A program made the position numbers and the translations under genes. DNA of 64,000 bases from Billgrantia endophytica (lineage in GTDB: Bacteria; Pseudomonadota; Gammaproteobacteria; Pseudomonadales; Halomonadaceae): NCBI RefSeq assembly GCF_002879615.1, contig NZ_PNRF01000027.1, forward strand, positions 179,134 to 243,133, in the 5' to 3' direction. Shown here piece by piece: positions 52,087-60,841 of the stretch (position 1 is the stretch's first letter; every line of letters starts with the position of its first letter). The notes under the pieces are model-generated. The model was given only the letters and a program-made list of their open reading frames with translations, did no database searches and was not told the DNA's origin.

Positions 52087-53888
52087 ACCCCCTACATCTC
52101 ATTGGTCGGGTGATCAGCAACCCCTGGTTCGTGGGGGTGCTTTGCACCGTGGCGGCGGTGGCCGCCGGATTCGTCAATCAGGGCACCGTACAGATGTGGT
52201 GTTTTCTGATCGTCAACATCATGCTCGCCCAGAGCATCAACCTCCTGACAGGTATTGCCGGACAGATATCCCTAGGGCATGCGGGTTTTCTCGCAATAGG
52301 CTCCTATGTGGCTGCTGTCCTGCTGAAGGATTACGGTGTGCCCTTCCCGGTGGCCATTCTGATTACCATGGTCGTGTCGGCCATGGTTGGCTATGTTCTG
52401 GCTATTCCCTCGGGACGTGTGCGGGAATTCTACCTGGCGATGATGTCACTGGCCTTCGGCTTGATTGTCTATGAATTGGTCCGCGAATGGCGCGATCTGA
52501 CCGGGGGCGTGATGGGCATGCGGGGCATTCCCTCACCCAACTTGAATACTCTGGAGATATTCGGCTGGCAGGTGAGCATGGAATGGTATTTTCGCATAAT
52601 GCTGATCAGTCTGCTGGTGTTGATGATGATGCTGCGCAACTTCGTGAAGAGTCACTTTGGTCGTGCTTTTTACGCGATTCACGTCAGCGAGGTGGCAGCG
52701 GGTAGCCTGGGTATTTCTCAAGGTGGCACCAAGCGTTTCGCCTATGCATTAAGCGGAGGGATCGCCGGGATCGCTGCCGGTTTCTACGCCTATATGGTGG
52801 GCTATCTGACACCTGAGAGCTTCACCCTGATGCGCTCGGTGGAAATCCTGGTCATGTCCATAGTTGGGGGGTTGGGTTCGCTGATGGGGCAGGTGCTGGG
52901 TGCAGCGCTGTTTACTTATCTGCCGCAGCAGTTGCAAGCTTTCAATGACTACCAGTTCATCGTTTACGGCCTGATCCTGGTGTTTTCCTTCATATTGCTG
53001 CCGCGAGGTATTGCCGGTCTATTGGGGACGCATACCCGATACAGCAAGCATGATCAGCTTACGGCGAACATTCCCGATGTGAATGCGGTGCTGAGCCGCC
53101 GGGATACCGGTAGCGGCGCACTGGTAGATGTGCAAGGCGTGGTCATGGAGTTCACGGGCTTGCGGGCGCTGGATGATGTAAGTCTAAAGGTGCTCCCGGG
53201 CACCATCACCGGCCTGGTGGGGCCGAACGGTTCCGGTAAAAGTACCTTGATCAACGTGATCAGCGGTATCTACAAACCCACCGCCGGTACGGTGCGCTTC
53301 AAGGGCCAAGCCATCAATGGTTGGCCAGCCCACAAGGTGGCGTGTCTGGGGATTACTCGCACGTTTCAGGATCCGCGCAATGTGCCGAGCTTTACTGTGC
53401 GAGAGAACATTCTCATGGGTGCTCATCGCTTGTACAAGCACGGCGCCTTTGCCGCTTCCATCAATAGCCCCGCCGCATCGCGCGAGGAGGGACAGTTCCT
53501 GGGCCGGGTGGATGCGCTGATGAAGGAGGCAGATCTGATCCGACACGCCGATGAAGCAGTGGGGAATCTGCCCTACGGCATACAGCGACTGGCCGAGGTG
53601 GCTCGAGCGCTGGCCAGCGATCCGGAGCTACTACTGTTGGATGAGCCGGCGGCCGGTCTGTCGGAGTCCGAATCCGAGCGTCTGGGCGCACTGATCCGCC
53701 TGGCGCGGGATCATGGCGTGGGGGTGATCCTCATAGACCATCACATGGACTTCTTGGAGGAACTGGTGGATGAGGTGGTTGCCTTCGATGCCGGTCGTGA
53801 GATTTACCGTGGGGATATGGAAGGTATGCGTGCCGATCGCGCAGTGGTCGAAGCGTACCTGGGCAAGGAGGAAGAGAGCCATGCTTGA
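52083..53888 (+). CDS. Fused branched-chain-type ABC permease (LivM) and ATPase (LivG)
   Basis: 601 residues. Residues 1-320 are a LivM-type permease with about ten membrane segments (LLTGIAGQISLGHAGFLAIG, VREFYLAMMSLAFGLIVYEL). Residues 335-601 are a LivG-type ATPase: Walker A GLVGPNGSGKSTLINVISGI, Q-loop GITRTFQDPRNVPSFTVREN, the signature-like NLPYGIQRLAEVARALASD and Walker B ELLLLDEPAAGLSE with the H-loop HH. Permease and ATPase are separate in many LIV systems. The next gene, the LivF-like ATPase, overlaps by 8 bases. Confidence 0.94.
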   Translation: MNPLHLIGRVISNPWFVGVLCTVAAVAAGFVNQGTVQMWCFLIVNIMLAQSINLLTGIAGQISLGHAGFLAIGSYVAAVLLKDYGVPFPVAILITMVVSAMVGYVLAIPSGRVREFYLAMMSLAFGLIVYELVREWRDLTGGVMGMRGIPSPNLNTLEIFGWQVSMEWYFRIMLISLLVLMMMLRNFVKSHFGRAFYAIHVSEVAAGSLGISQGGTKRFAYALSGGIAGIAAGFYAYMVGYLTPESFTLMRSVEILVMSIVGGLGSLMGQVLGAALFTYLPQQLQAFNDYQFIVYGLILVFSFILLPRGIAGLLGTHTRYSKHDQLTANIPDVNAVLSRRDTGSGALVDVQGVVMEFTGLRALDDVSLKVLPGTITGLVGPNGSGKSTLINVISGIYKPTAGTVRFKGQAINGWPAHKVACLGITRTFQDPRNVPSFTVRENILMGAHRLYKHGAFAASINSPAASREEGQFLGRVDALMKEADLIRHADEAVGNLPYGIQRLAEVARALASDPELLLLDEPAAGLSESESERLGALIRLARDHGVGVILIDHHMDFLEELVDEVVAFDAGREIYRGDMEGMRADRAVVEAYLGKEEESHA

Positions 53889-54582
53889 GCTTAGCAATTT
53901 ATCGGTAAGCTATGGTGCCATCGAGGCGGTGAACTCGGTTAGTTTCACAGCCCAGCCGGGCAGTATCACCGCCCTGATCGGTGCCAATGGAGCCGGCAAG
54001 TCTTCATTGCTCAAGACTATCTCCGGCCTGGTCATCCCGAAGCAGGGGCGGGTGATTCTAGACGGTCAGGATCTGGCCCTGATCAAGCCCCACGAGCGGG
54101 CGCGCCTGGGCATCGCCCATGCTCTGGAGGGGCGGCGGATCTTCCATCAGCATACGGTGGAGGAGAACCTCATCACCGCTTGGCACTTCCGCCATCCCAA
54201 GGGAGATTTTAAGCGCGCCCAGGAGCAAGTGTATTCAAATTTCCCCATTCTGGCTGAGCGCCGTCGCGCCAAGGCCGGCACCCTGAGCGGTGGGCAGCAG
54301 CAAATGCTGATCCTGTCCATGGCGACCCTGCATGAGCCGCAAGTGGTCTTGCTGGACGAGCCCTCCTTAGGGCTGGCGCCCATCATCATCAGCCAGATCT
54401 ACGACTTCATCCGCGGCTATGCCCAGGAAGGTGGTCGAATAGTATTGATTAGTGAACAGATGGCGAGTCTTGCCCTGAAAGTGGCCGATCACGGTCATGT
54501 ACTGCGGCACGGAGCGTTGGTGCAGTCCGGCACCGCCGAGCAACTCAGTGGCGCTGGACTGGCCAGCGCTTATCTAAGTTAA
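53881..54582 (+). CDS. Branched-chain-type ABC transporter ATPase (LivF family)
   Basis: 233 residues from ATG 53881. Walker A LIGANGAGKSSLLKTISGLV at about residue 35, signature GTLSGGQQQMLILSMATLHE at about 135 and Walker B VVLLDEPSLGLAP. The LIV-type marker HALEGRRIFHQHTVEENLIT is present. It pairs with the LivG domain of the preceding protein to complete the importer. A dihydrolipoyl dehydrogenase gene starts 9 bases later. Confidence 0.95.
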   Translation: MLELSNLSVSYGAIEAVNSVSFTAQPGSITALIGANGAGKSSLLKTISGLVIPKQGRVILDGQDLALIKPHERARLGIAHALEGRRIFHQHTVEENLITAWHFRHPKGDFKRAQEQVYSNFPILAERRRAKAGTLSGGQQQMLILSMATLHEPQVVLLDEPSLGLAPIIISQIYDFIRGYAQEGGRIVLISEQMASLALKVADHGHVLRHGALVQSGTAEQLSGAGLASAYLS

Positions 54583-54591
54583 GGGGGCACC

Positions 54592-56001
54592 ATGAAAGAC
54601 ACTGACCAGGCAGGGCTTGTGGTGCTAGGGGGTGGTCCGGGTGGCTACACTGCTGCCTTCCGTGCCGCTGACTTAGGGCTGGATGTGGTGTTGGTGGAGC
54701 GGGAACCGACTCTGGGTGGGGTATGCCTGAATGTGGGGTGCATCCCCTCCAAGGCGCTTCTGCATGTTGTGCATGTTCTGGAGCAGGCTCGTGGACTATC
54801 GGCCCAGGGCATCAGCTTTGACGAGCCACGCGTAGAGCTTGAGCAACTGCGAGGCTGGAAGGACTCGGTGGTGGGCAAGCTTACCCAAGGTCTGGCTGGG
54901 CTTGCCCGCCAGCGTGGCGTGCGGGTGTTGCAGGGGGAGGGGCATTTCGTCGGACCGCATGAGCTGAGGGTGAGAGGCACCCGGGGCGAGCAGTATCTGC
55001 AGTTTGAGCAGGCTATCATCGCCGTGGGTTCGCGCCCGTTACGCCTGCCCATGTTGCCGGATGATCCGCGTATTATGGATTCAACTGCGGCCTTGAACTT
55101 GGCGGATATTCCCGAGCGTTTGTTGGTGCTGGGGGGAGGGATCATTGGACTTGAAATGGCAGAAGTGTATTCATCGCTCGGCAGTAGAGTCACGATAGTG
55201 GAGCGCACCGAGGGTCTATTGCCCAGTTGCGACCGCGATTTGGTTGAGCCGCTGCGCAAGCATATCAGTAGTCGGTATGAAGCGTTGCTTACCTCTACCG
55301 AAGTGACCGCCGTAGTGGCCGAGGAGCGGGGCCTGCGGGTGAGTTTCGGCAACGGTCGGGAGCCCGCCTACTTCGACAAGCTGCTCTGTGCCGTGGGTCG
55401 TGCGCCCAACGGGAAGACTCTGGATGTCGATAAAGCGGGCCTTGCAGTAGATACAATGGGCTTCATAAATGTTGATAAGTATCAGCGCACTGAATTGCCG
55501 CATATCTACGCTATCGGCGATGTGGTGGGCGGCCCTATGTTGGCCCACAAGGCATCCCATGAAGGCAAGGTTGCCGCAGAGGTGGCGTCTGGGCTGTTGG
55601 TGGCTAACGAAGCGCAGGTGATTCCTTCGGTGGCCTACACGGATCCAGAAGTGGCTTGGGTGGGGCTTACCGAGACCCAGGCTCGTGAGACGGGGCGGAG
55701 CTACCGGAAAGCCAGCTTTCCTTGGATGGCCAGTGGACGGGCATGGACCCTGGGTGCGGAACAGGGCCTGAGCAAGATTCTGGTGGATCCCAAAACCGGG
55801 GTTCTGGTCGGTGCCGGTATCGTAGGCCCTAACGCTGGTGAGTTGATCGCCGAGGCGGCGCTCGCCATCGAGATGGGATTGGAGCCGGCAGAGATTGCCT
55901 TGACGATACACCCGCACCCCACACTGTCCGAGACCCTGGCTTTCGCTGCGGAAACCTACGGGGGCACGCTGACAGAACTGTATCTGGGTGGCAAGAAATA
56001 G
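54592..56001 (+). CDS. Dihydrolipoyl dehydrogenase (E3)
   Basis: 469 residues without an extra lipoyl domain. FAD-binding LVVLGGGPGGYTAAFRAADL at the N-terminus, redox-active disulfide in GGVCLNVGCIPSKALLH (about residues 43-48), NAD-binding LLVLGGGIIGLEMAEVYSSL (about 180) and the C-terminal catalytic HPHPTLSETLAFA. It reoxidises the lipoyl groups of the E2 encoded at 44444. Presence of a dedicated E3 in the cluster makes the complex self-sufficient. The transporter genes separate it from E1 and E2. Confidence 0.95.
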   Translation: MKDTDQAGLVVLGGGPGGYTAAFRAADLGLDVVLVEREPTLGGVCLNVGCIPSKALLHVVHVLEQARGLSAQGISFDEPRVELEQLRGWKDSVVGKLTQGLAGLARQRGVRVLQGEGHFVGPHELRVRGTRGEQYLQFEQAIIAVGSRPLRLPMLPDDPRIMDSTAALNLADIPERLLVLGGGIIGLEMAEVYSSLGSRVTIVERTEGLLPSCDRDLVEPLRKHISSRYEALLTSTEVTAVVAEERGLRVSFGNGREPAYFDKLLCAVGRAPNGKTLDVDKAGLAVDTMGFINVDKYQRTELPHIYAIGDVVGGPMLAHKASHEGKVAAEVASGLLVANEAQVIPSVAYTDPEVAWVGLTETQARETGRSYRKASFPWMASGRAWTLGAEQGLSKILVDPKTGVLVGAGIVGPNAGELIAEAALAIEMGLEPAEIALTIHPHPTLSETLAFAAETYGGTLTELYLGGKK

Positions 56002-56108
56002 TGTTGCGGTGCAAGTCTGCGAAACACTGCGCCTAGTCTGGTAAGATAATTGAATGCTCGGTAGAGCCTGCCCATAAACGGGCTCACATAGTGACGGGAG
56101 CTGTGCTC

Positions 56109-56753
56109 GTGGCGACATGGAAAAACGCGATTCCCAACCGGAATGAACTGCATCAGGCCAAGCGTGATGCCTTGCTGCGCGAGGCGGTGACCGCGTTCAA
56201 CCAGAGAGGCTTTTATGCCACCTCGATGGAGGATATCGGCAAGAGCCTGGGGGTGACTAAGGCCGCGCTATATTATTACTTTCCTAACAAGCATGCGCTG
56301 CTGGCGGCGGCCTTCGAGCATGTATTGGAAGTAGCATTTAAAAGCCTGGAAGCCGCTAGGCAGGCTGGAGGCACTGGCTATGAGAAGCTCAAGGCCACCA
56401 TCCAGGGTTATCTACGTGCCACCCTCTGTGATCTCAATCGCTGTGTAATTCTCACAGAAGAGCATGCCTTACGGCCGGAACAGCGCGCACCTATCGTCGC
56501 GAAGCGTGACCGCTTTGAAGCCGAGCTGCGTGCCTTGGTACGTGAAGGCATCGCCGACGGCAGCATCATTTCCTGTGACCCCAAGCTCGCTATCTTTACC
56601 ATTTTCGGCGCGGTGAACTGGGTGCCGAAGTGGTTCTCCAACGAAGGCTCCTGGAACAGCACCCAGCTGGCTAAAGCGATGTCCGAGCTGGTCTGCCGAT
56701 CCATCGCCGCACAGCCCGTGCCGGCGCTTGCCGAGGATGTGTCGATTAGCTAA
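56109..56753 (+). CDS. TetR-family regulator of module B
   Basis: 214 residues from GTG 56109, preceded by GGGAG; an in-frame GTG at 56091 adds six residues. The HTH reads AVTAFNQRGFYATSMEDIGK and LGVTKAALYYYFPNKHALLA. The ligand domain has CVILTEEHALRPEQRAPIVA, a pattern seen in TetR proteins of fatty-acid and sterol catabolism that sense acyl-CoA thioesters. It closes the operon direction of module B. The 16-bp palindrome at 41614 is a candidate operator. Confidence 0.88.
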   Translation: MATWKNAIPNRNELHQAKRDALLREAVTAFNQRGFYATSMEDIGKSLGVTKAALYYYFPNKHALLAAAFEHVLEVAFKSLEAARQAGGTGYEKLKATIQGYLRATLCDLNRCVILTEEHALRPEQRAPIVAKRDRFEAELRALVREGIADGSIISCDPKLAIFTIFGAVNWVPKWFSNEGSWNSTQLAKAMSELVCRSIAAQPVPALAEDVSIS

Positions 56754-56807
56754 GGGTATACACAGGAGCTGCTTGGTAAGCGGCCGGTCATCACCCTTTG
56801 CGAGTGA

Positions 56808-57292
56808 TCAGACGACCGGCTGCCAGTGCTGAGGTAGGGGTTCGTGGATCCGGCTGGCCTTGTGCGTCGGCCGTCGAGCCAGCACGTCTTTCAGGTAGGC
56901 ATGCGGTTCATGGCCATTCAGCTTAGCGGTCTGGATCAGGCTCATGATGTTGGCGGCGCATGTCCAGCGGCTCGGTGGCCAGTCAGATATCGTCTATGCA
57001 GATCATCACAGCAGCCCCTTCAACCAGTGCATGCACTGCGCCGCGTCGGTCACCGGACAATGTATGGTGATGGTGCCCCGCGCCGAGGGGAGCTCGATGC
57101 GAATCTCTCCGGAGGAAATGGGCGGTGTCGGCAAGTCAGCCGTCGCTGGGACCGGGAGTGGTCGAAGTCGGGCATGGCCGGCAACTGGCTCTTGGCCTTG
57201 AATTCCGGGGTATAGCGGCGACGCCGGTGAATTTCTCGATCAGTGCTTGGGACAACCATTATAGGTGTCCACTCAGTGATAGATGGGCACCT
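56808..57292 (-). mobile_element. IS66-family remnant with collapsed tnpA-tnpB-tnpC
   Basis: The minus strand carries, in order, a frameshifted tnpA (57259 to 57006; TDREIHRRRRYTPEFKA, then IRIELPSARGTITIHCPVTD), the first 17 codons of tnpB with an internal stop (57006 to 56956; LATEPLDM), joined directly to the last 49 codons of tnpC (56957 to 56808; NIMSLIQTAKLNGHEPHAYL). About 2 kb expected between them is missing. Inverted repeats flank it: GCCGGTC/GACCGGC (56783-56820) and AGGTGTCCA/TGGGCACCT (57263-57292). The remaining intergenic bases up to 57371 hold no gene. Confidence 0.82.
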
Positions 57293-57371
57293 ACTGTCAC
57301 GGAGTTTCGGAGTCAGAGAAAGTTGGGGCCACCAGCCGGATACTCTGTATCTATAAAATACATACCATCTT

Positions 57372-58271
57372 TTATTTTTGAAAAGGTATCATTTTCATTT
57401 TTTCAGAAAGATGATCAATTAGTAATCTTATACGCGCCGGCAAAGCTTGATTATACGCGTAAACAGCATAAATGTCGGCATTTGGAAGATGATAGTCACT
57501 TAGCACCCTATGTAGCCGATTTTCTTTAAAGTGGTGGTAAACATCCCATTCTGCACGTATAGCTATGCCGTGCCCCCTCAATGTCCAGCTAAGAACACTT
57601 TCTCCATCATTAGAGCTTAAACCCCCTCTTACTTGAACGTGATATACCTGGTCATTCTTATTAAAACTCCAGTTCCCATAAGTTTCCTCATTTTGCCTAA
57701 GTACTATGCAGTTATGTTCAGAAAGATCATGAGGATGCTGAGGCTCTCCATTCATTTCCAAATATGCGGGTGAAGCACAAAGAAATCGCTGGTGTGAGGC
57801 AATTTTTCTAGCATGCAAGCCAGAATCCGGAAGCGTTCCAAAGCGAATTCCGACATCGAATGAATTAGCCACCAAGTTTAGCGGATGATCTGATAAGTGG
57901 AGCTGGCATTCTACTTTTGGGTATTCCTCAACAAAATCAGAAATGAACCTGGAAACATACTTTCTGCCAAATCCAAAAGGAGCATTAATTCGTATCACCC
58001 CTTCTGCTTCATCACTCTGTTGACGCAGGGCATTATTCATTTCCTCGATTGCCGATGTGACTTTTCGAGCATAGTCCAAATAAACCTTGCCGTTCGGTGT
58101 CAGGCTCATAGAACGAGTAGATCTTGATAGGAGTTGACACCCGACATTTTTCTCAATATGGGATAGCCTCTTGCTTGCAGCAGCAGGTGTAATGTCTAGT
58201 TCTCTTGCAGTCTTGGAGATGCTCCCAGCTTGACAAAGAAATATGAAAAACTCAAAGTCTGTACTCGACAT
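57372..58271 (-). CDS. LysR-family regulator, probably of tartrate use
   Basis: 299 residues in AT-rich DNA unlike its neighbours. The HTH reads DFEFFIFLCQAGSISKTARE and LDITPAAASKRLSHIEKNVG. The effector domain has VIRINAPFGFGRKYVSRFIS, typical of the DsdC/TtdR-like and CrgA-like branch, and ends with NQALPARIRLLIDHLSEK. It is divergent from the tartrate dehydrogenase gene with two inverted repeats in the 141-base gap, the classic LysR arrangement. Confidence 0.9.
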   Translation of the reverse strand: MSSTDFEFFIFLCQAGSISKTARELDITPAAASKRLSHIEKNVGCQLLSRSTRSMSLTPNGKVYLDYARKVTSAIEEMNNALRQQSDEAEGVIRINAPFGFGRKYVSRFISDFVEEYPKVECQLHLSDHPLNLVANSFDVGIRFGTLPDSGLHARKIASHQRFLCASPAYLEMNGEPQHPHDLSEHNCIVLRQNEETYGNWSFNKNDQVYHVQVRGGLSSNDGESVLSWTLRGHGIAIRAEWDVYHHFKENRLHRVLSDYHLPNADIYAVYAYNQALPARIRLLIDHLSEKMKMIPFQK

Positions 58272-58285
58272 GGGTATTAACCCTC

Positions 58286-58306
58286 GGGTTGTTTCTGTTT
58301 TAACCC
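58286..58306. promoter_or_regulatory. LysR box in the LysR/tartrate dehydrogenase gap
   Basis: GGGTT-N11-AACCC is a perfect inverted repeat with the T-N11-A spacing of LysR sites. A second smaller palindrome, GGGTATTAACCC (58272-58283), directly adjoins the LysR start codon. Together they look like recognition and activation sites. Confidence 0.65.
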
Positions 58307-58412
58307 ACAGTATATTGCATGCTCTTCAGCTTGTCATCTAATGTCTGTGATACAGCTCAGATGGCTTCCAAGAAAGCGAGATATCACTTAACAACTAACA
58401 GGAGTATTGGGT

Positions 58413-59474
58413 ATGCGCGGTCACCGTGTTGCAGTTATCCCGGGTGATGGAATTGGTCTTGAGGTGATTGAGGCCGGTAAGCAAGTGTTGGAAGCTCTGG
58501 CAAAAAAGAGTGGGGACTTCCAGTTTGAGTTCGAGGATTTTGACTGGTGCTCTCAGCGTTACCTTGAGAAGGGTGAGTACATTCCAGAAGGTGGGCTGGA
58601 AAGGCTGTCAAAATTTGATGCCATATACTTTGGTGCCGTGGGTAGCCAAGATGTTCCTGATCATGTCTCCCTTTGGGAGCTCAGGCTCGCCATCTGTCAA
58701 GGCTTTGATCAATACGCTAATGTACGCCCGGCACGTGTGCTGCCGGGTGTTAATAGCCGCCTGAAAGGTGCCGATGAAATCGACTGGGTGATTGTCAGGG
58801 AAAACAGTGAGGGTGAGTACTCAGGTAACGGTGGGCGGGTGCACCAAGGATTCCCCGATGAGGTAGGTACAGAGGTATCAGTCTTCACGCGAAAAGGTCT
58901 CGAGAGAATCCACCGATTCGCATTTAACTTGGCTCAAAGCCGTCCTCGCAAGAAGCTTACCTTGGTGACTAAGTCCAATGCCCAACGCCATGGGATGGTT
59001 CTCTGGGATGAGGTTTTCTTCGAAGTTGCAAAAGCGTTCCCTGAAGTCACGATCGATCGTGAACTGGTTGACGCTGTTACCACTCGCATGGTGCTGAAAC
59101 CTGAGACGATGGATGTTATCGTGGCGACCAACCTTCATGCCGATATTATATCCGACCTTGCCGCGGCTCTTTCAGGAAGCCTCGGTATTGCCCCGACGGC
59201 CAACCTGAACCCCGAAGGCACCTTCCCCTCAATGTTCGAACCGATTCATGGTTCTGCCTTTGATATTGCAGGGCAAGGAATCGCCAACCCTGTAGGCTCC
59301 TTCTGGACAGCCGCTATGATGCTTGAGCACCTTGGCGAAAAGACTGCTGCCGAGTGCCTAATGGCAGCCATTGAAAGGCTCACAGCTTCTGGCCTCCAGA
59401 CACAAGACCTCGGAGGAACCGCTACGACTCGAGATGTAACCCAAGCCATCTGTTCAGATATCGAAAGCCAATAA
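58413..59474 (+). CDS. Tartrate dehydrogenase/decarboxylase
   Basis: 353 residues from ATG 58413 with AGGAG eight bases upstream. It belongs to the isocitrate/isopropylmalate dehydrogenase family: start VAVIPGDGIGLEVIEAGKQV, IVRENSEGEYSGNGGRVHQG with the family arginine/tyrosine region near residue 135, metal site DVIVATNLHADIISDLAAAL near 235 and NAD loop EPIHGSAFDIAGQGIANPVG near 275. Tartrate dehydrogenases oxidise (+)-tartrate to oxaloglycolate and decarboxylate meso-tartrate to D-glycerate. D-malate or isopropylmalate activity cannot be ruled out from sequence. Glycerate kinase follows. Confidence 0.87.
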   Translation: MRGHRVAVIPGDGIGLEVIEAGKQVLEALAKKSGDFQFEFEDFDWCSQRYLEKGEYIPEGGLERLSKFDAIYFGAVGSQDVPDHVSLWELRLAICQGFDQYANVRPARVLPGVNSRLKGADEIDWVIVRENSEGEYSGNGGRVHQGFPDEVGTEVSVFTRKGLERIHRFAFNLAQSRPRKKLTLVTKSNAQRHGMVLWDEVFFEVAKAFPEVTIDRELVDAVTTRMVLKPETMDVIVATNLHADIISDLAAALSGSLGIAPTANLNPEGTFPSMFEPIHGSAFDIAGQGIANPVGSFWTAAMMLEHLGEKTAAECLMAAIERLTASGLQTQDLGGTATTRDVTQAICSDIESQ

Positions 59475-59596
59475 GCTATATCGGCGGGGGTGCATGGCGT
59501 CACCGCCTCTTGCTCTGATAGTTTAATGTGGATCCTTCCAATCTTTACAGCCATTGATAAATGGTTTGTCTTGAATGTCACGATGGGAGCTTTAAA

Positions 59597-60784
59597 ATGA
59601 AAATAGTCATTGCTCCTGACAGCTATAAAGGATCGCTGTCTGCTCAAGCAGCAGCAGAGGCCATGGCGGAAGGCATCGCTCGTGCCTTGCCAGATGCTGT
59701 GCTGCTGCAAAGCCCAATGGGTGATGGTGGAGAAGGCACGCTAGCTGCCTTGATTTCTTCTACCGGAGCTGTCGTTCGATACGCAAATGTTTCGGATGCC
59801 TATGGCGGTATCAGGCGAGCCGCATGGGGTTGGCATAGCAAGAGCGCCACCGCCTATGTTGAGTTGGCAGAAGCCTGTGGGTTGCAGTATACGGATATTC
59901 AGCAAGGCTCCATTCTGGACGGTACCACCTACGGCGTTGGCCAACTTATACGTGAATCTTTGGACATTGGGGCAAAAAACCTGGTTCTCACCTTGGGCGG
60001 CAGTGCGACAAATGATGCAGGCGCGGGAATTTTAACAGCCTTGGGTGGTCGTTTGCTCGACGAGAATGGCCTTGAATTGCCCCCCCGGCCCAGAAATTTT
60101 TCCCAGATTGCCAGCATTGATATTTCAAACCTTGATGGCCGCTTAAAGCATCTGAGGGTTGTTGCAGCAGTTGATGTGGACAATCCGTTGCTTGGGCCGA
60201 ATGGAGCTAGTTCTATCTATGGTCCGCAGAAAGGAGCTTCACCAAGTGATGTGGATGAACTGGAGTCAGCATTGGCATGCTTTTCTGGAAAGCTTGGTGA
60301 ATCTATAGGGAATGATTATAGGGAGAATCCGGGGGCTGGTGCTGCCGGCGGGGTTGGATTTGCAGCTAAAGCGATACTCAACGCAGACTTGAAGTCTGGG
60401 ATAGATGTGGTTATGGATCAAGTCGATTTTCTGGAGATTATTACTGATGCGGACTTGGTGATCACAGGTGAAGGTCGTTTGGATGGGCAGAGTCTATCCG
60501 GTAAGACGCCGATCGGAATTTCTCGGTGTGCGAGCAAGATGAGTATACCGGTCGTGGTGGTAGCGGGGCAGCTAGGAAATGGTTGGCGCTCTTCATATGA
60601 ACATGGTGTGACCGCTGCATTTTCATTGACGGATGGTCCGATGGACTTAAAGGAGGCTTTGGGTAAGACTGGGCAGCTGTTAAGCGACCGGTGCGAGTCG
60701 GTGGCAAGACTGGTTTTTAGGGAGTCATCCTGCCACCATCAACTTACTAAAAGTCTTGGGGAGGGATTTATAATAGTTACATAG
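59597..60784 (+). CDS. Glycerate kinase (GarK/GlxK family)
   Basis: 395 residues from ATG 59597. It phosphorylates glycerate, generally at C2, giving 2-phosphoglycerate. N-terminal IVIAPDSYKGSLSAQAAAEA and SPMGDGGEGTLAALISSTGA, middle LVLTLGGSATNDAGAGILTA and late LVITGEGRLDGQSLSGKTPI are family landmarks. It would use the glycerate made from tartrate by the preceding gene. DNA is AT-richer than the core genome. Confidence 0.93.
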   Translation: MKIVIAPDSYKGSLSAQAAAEAMAEGIARALPDAVLLQSPMGDGGEGTLAALISSTGAVVRYANVSDAYGGIRRAAWGWHSKSATAYVELAEACGLQYTDIQQGSILDGTTYGVGQLIRESLDIGAKNLVLTLGGSATNDAGAGILTALGGRLLDENGLELPPRPRNFSQIASIDISNLDGRLKHLRVVAAVDVDNPLLGPNGASSIYGPQKGASPSDVDELESALACFSGKLGESIGNDYRENPGAGAAGGVGFAAKAILNADLKSGIDVVMDQVDFLEIITDADLVITGEGRLDGQSLSGKTPIGISRCASKMSIPVVVVAGQLGNGWRSSYEHGVTAAFSLTDGPMDLKEALGKTGQLLSDRCESVARLVFRESSCHHQLTKSLGEGFIIVT

Positions 60785-60841
60785 AGTTCAGTTAATAAGG
60801 TTCTATGAATAAACAAGTACAAACCAAGTGGAGCACGCATA

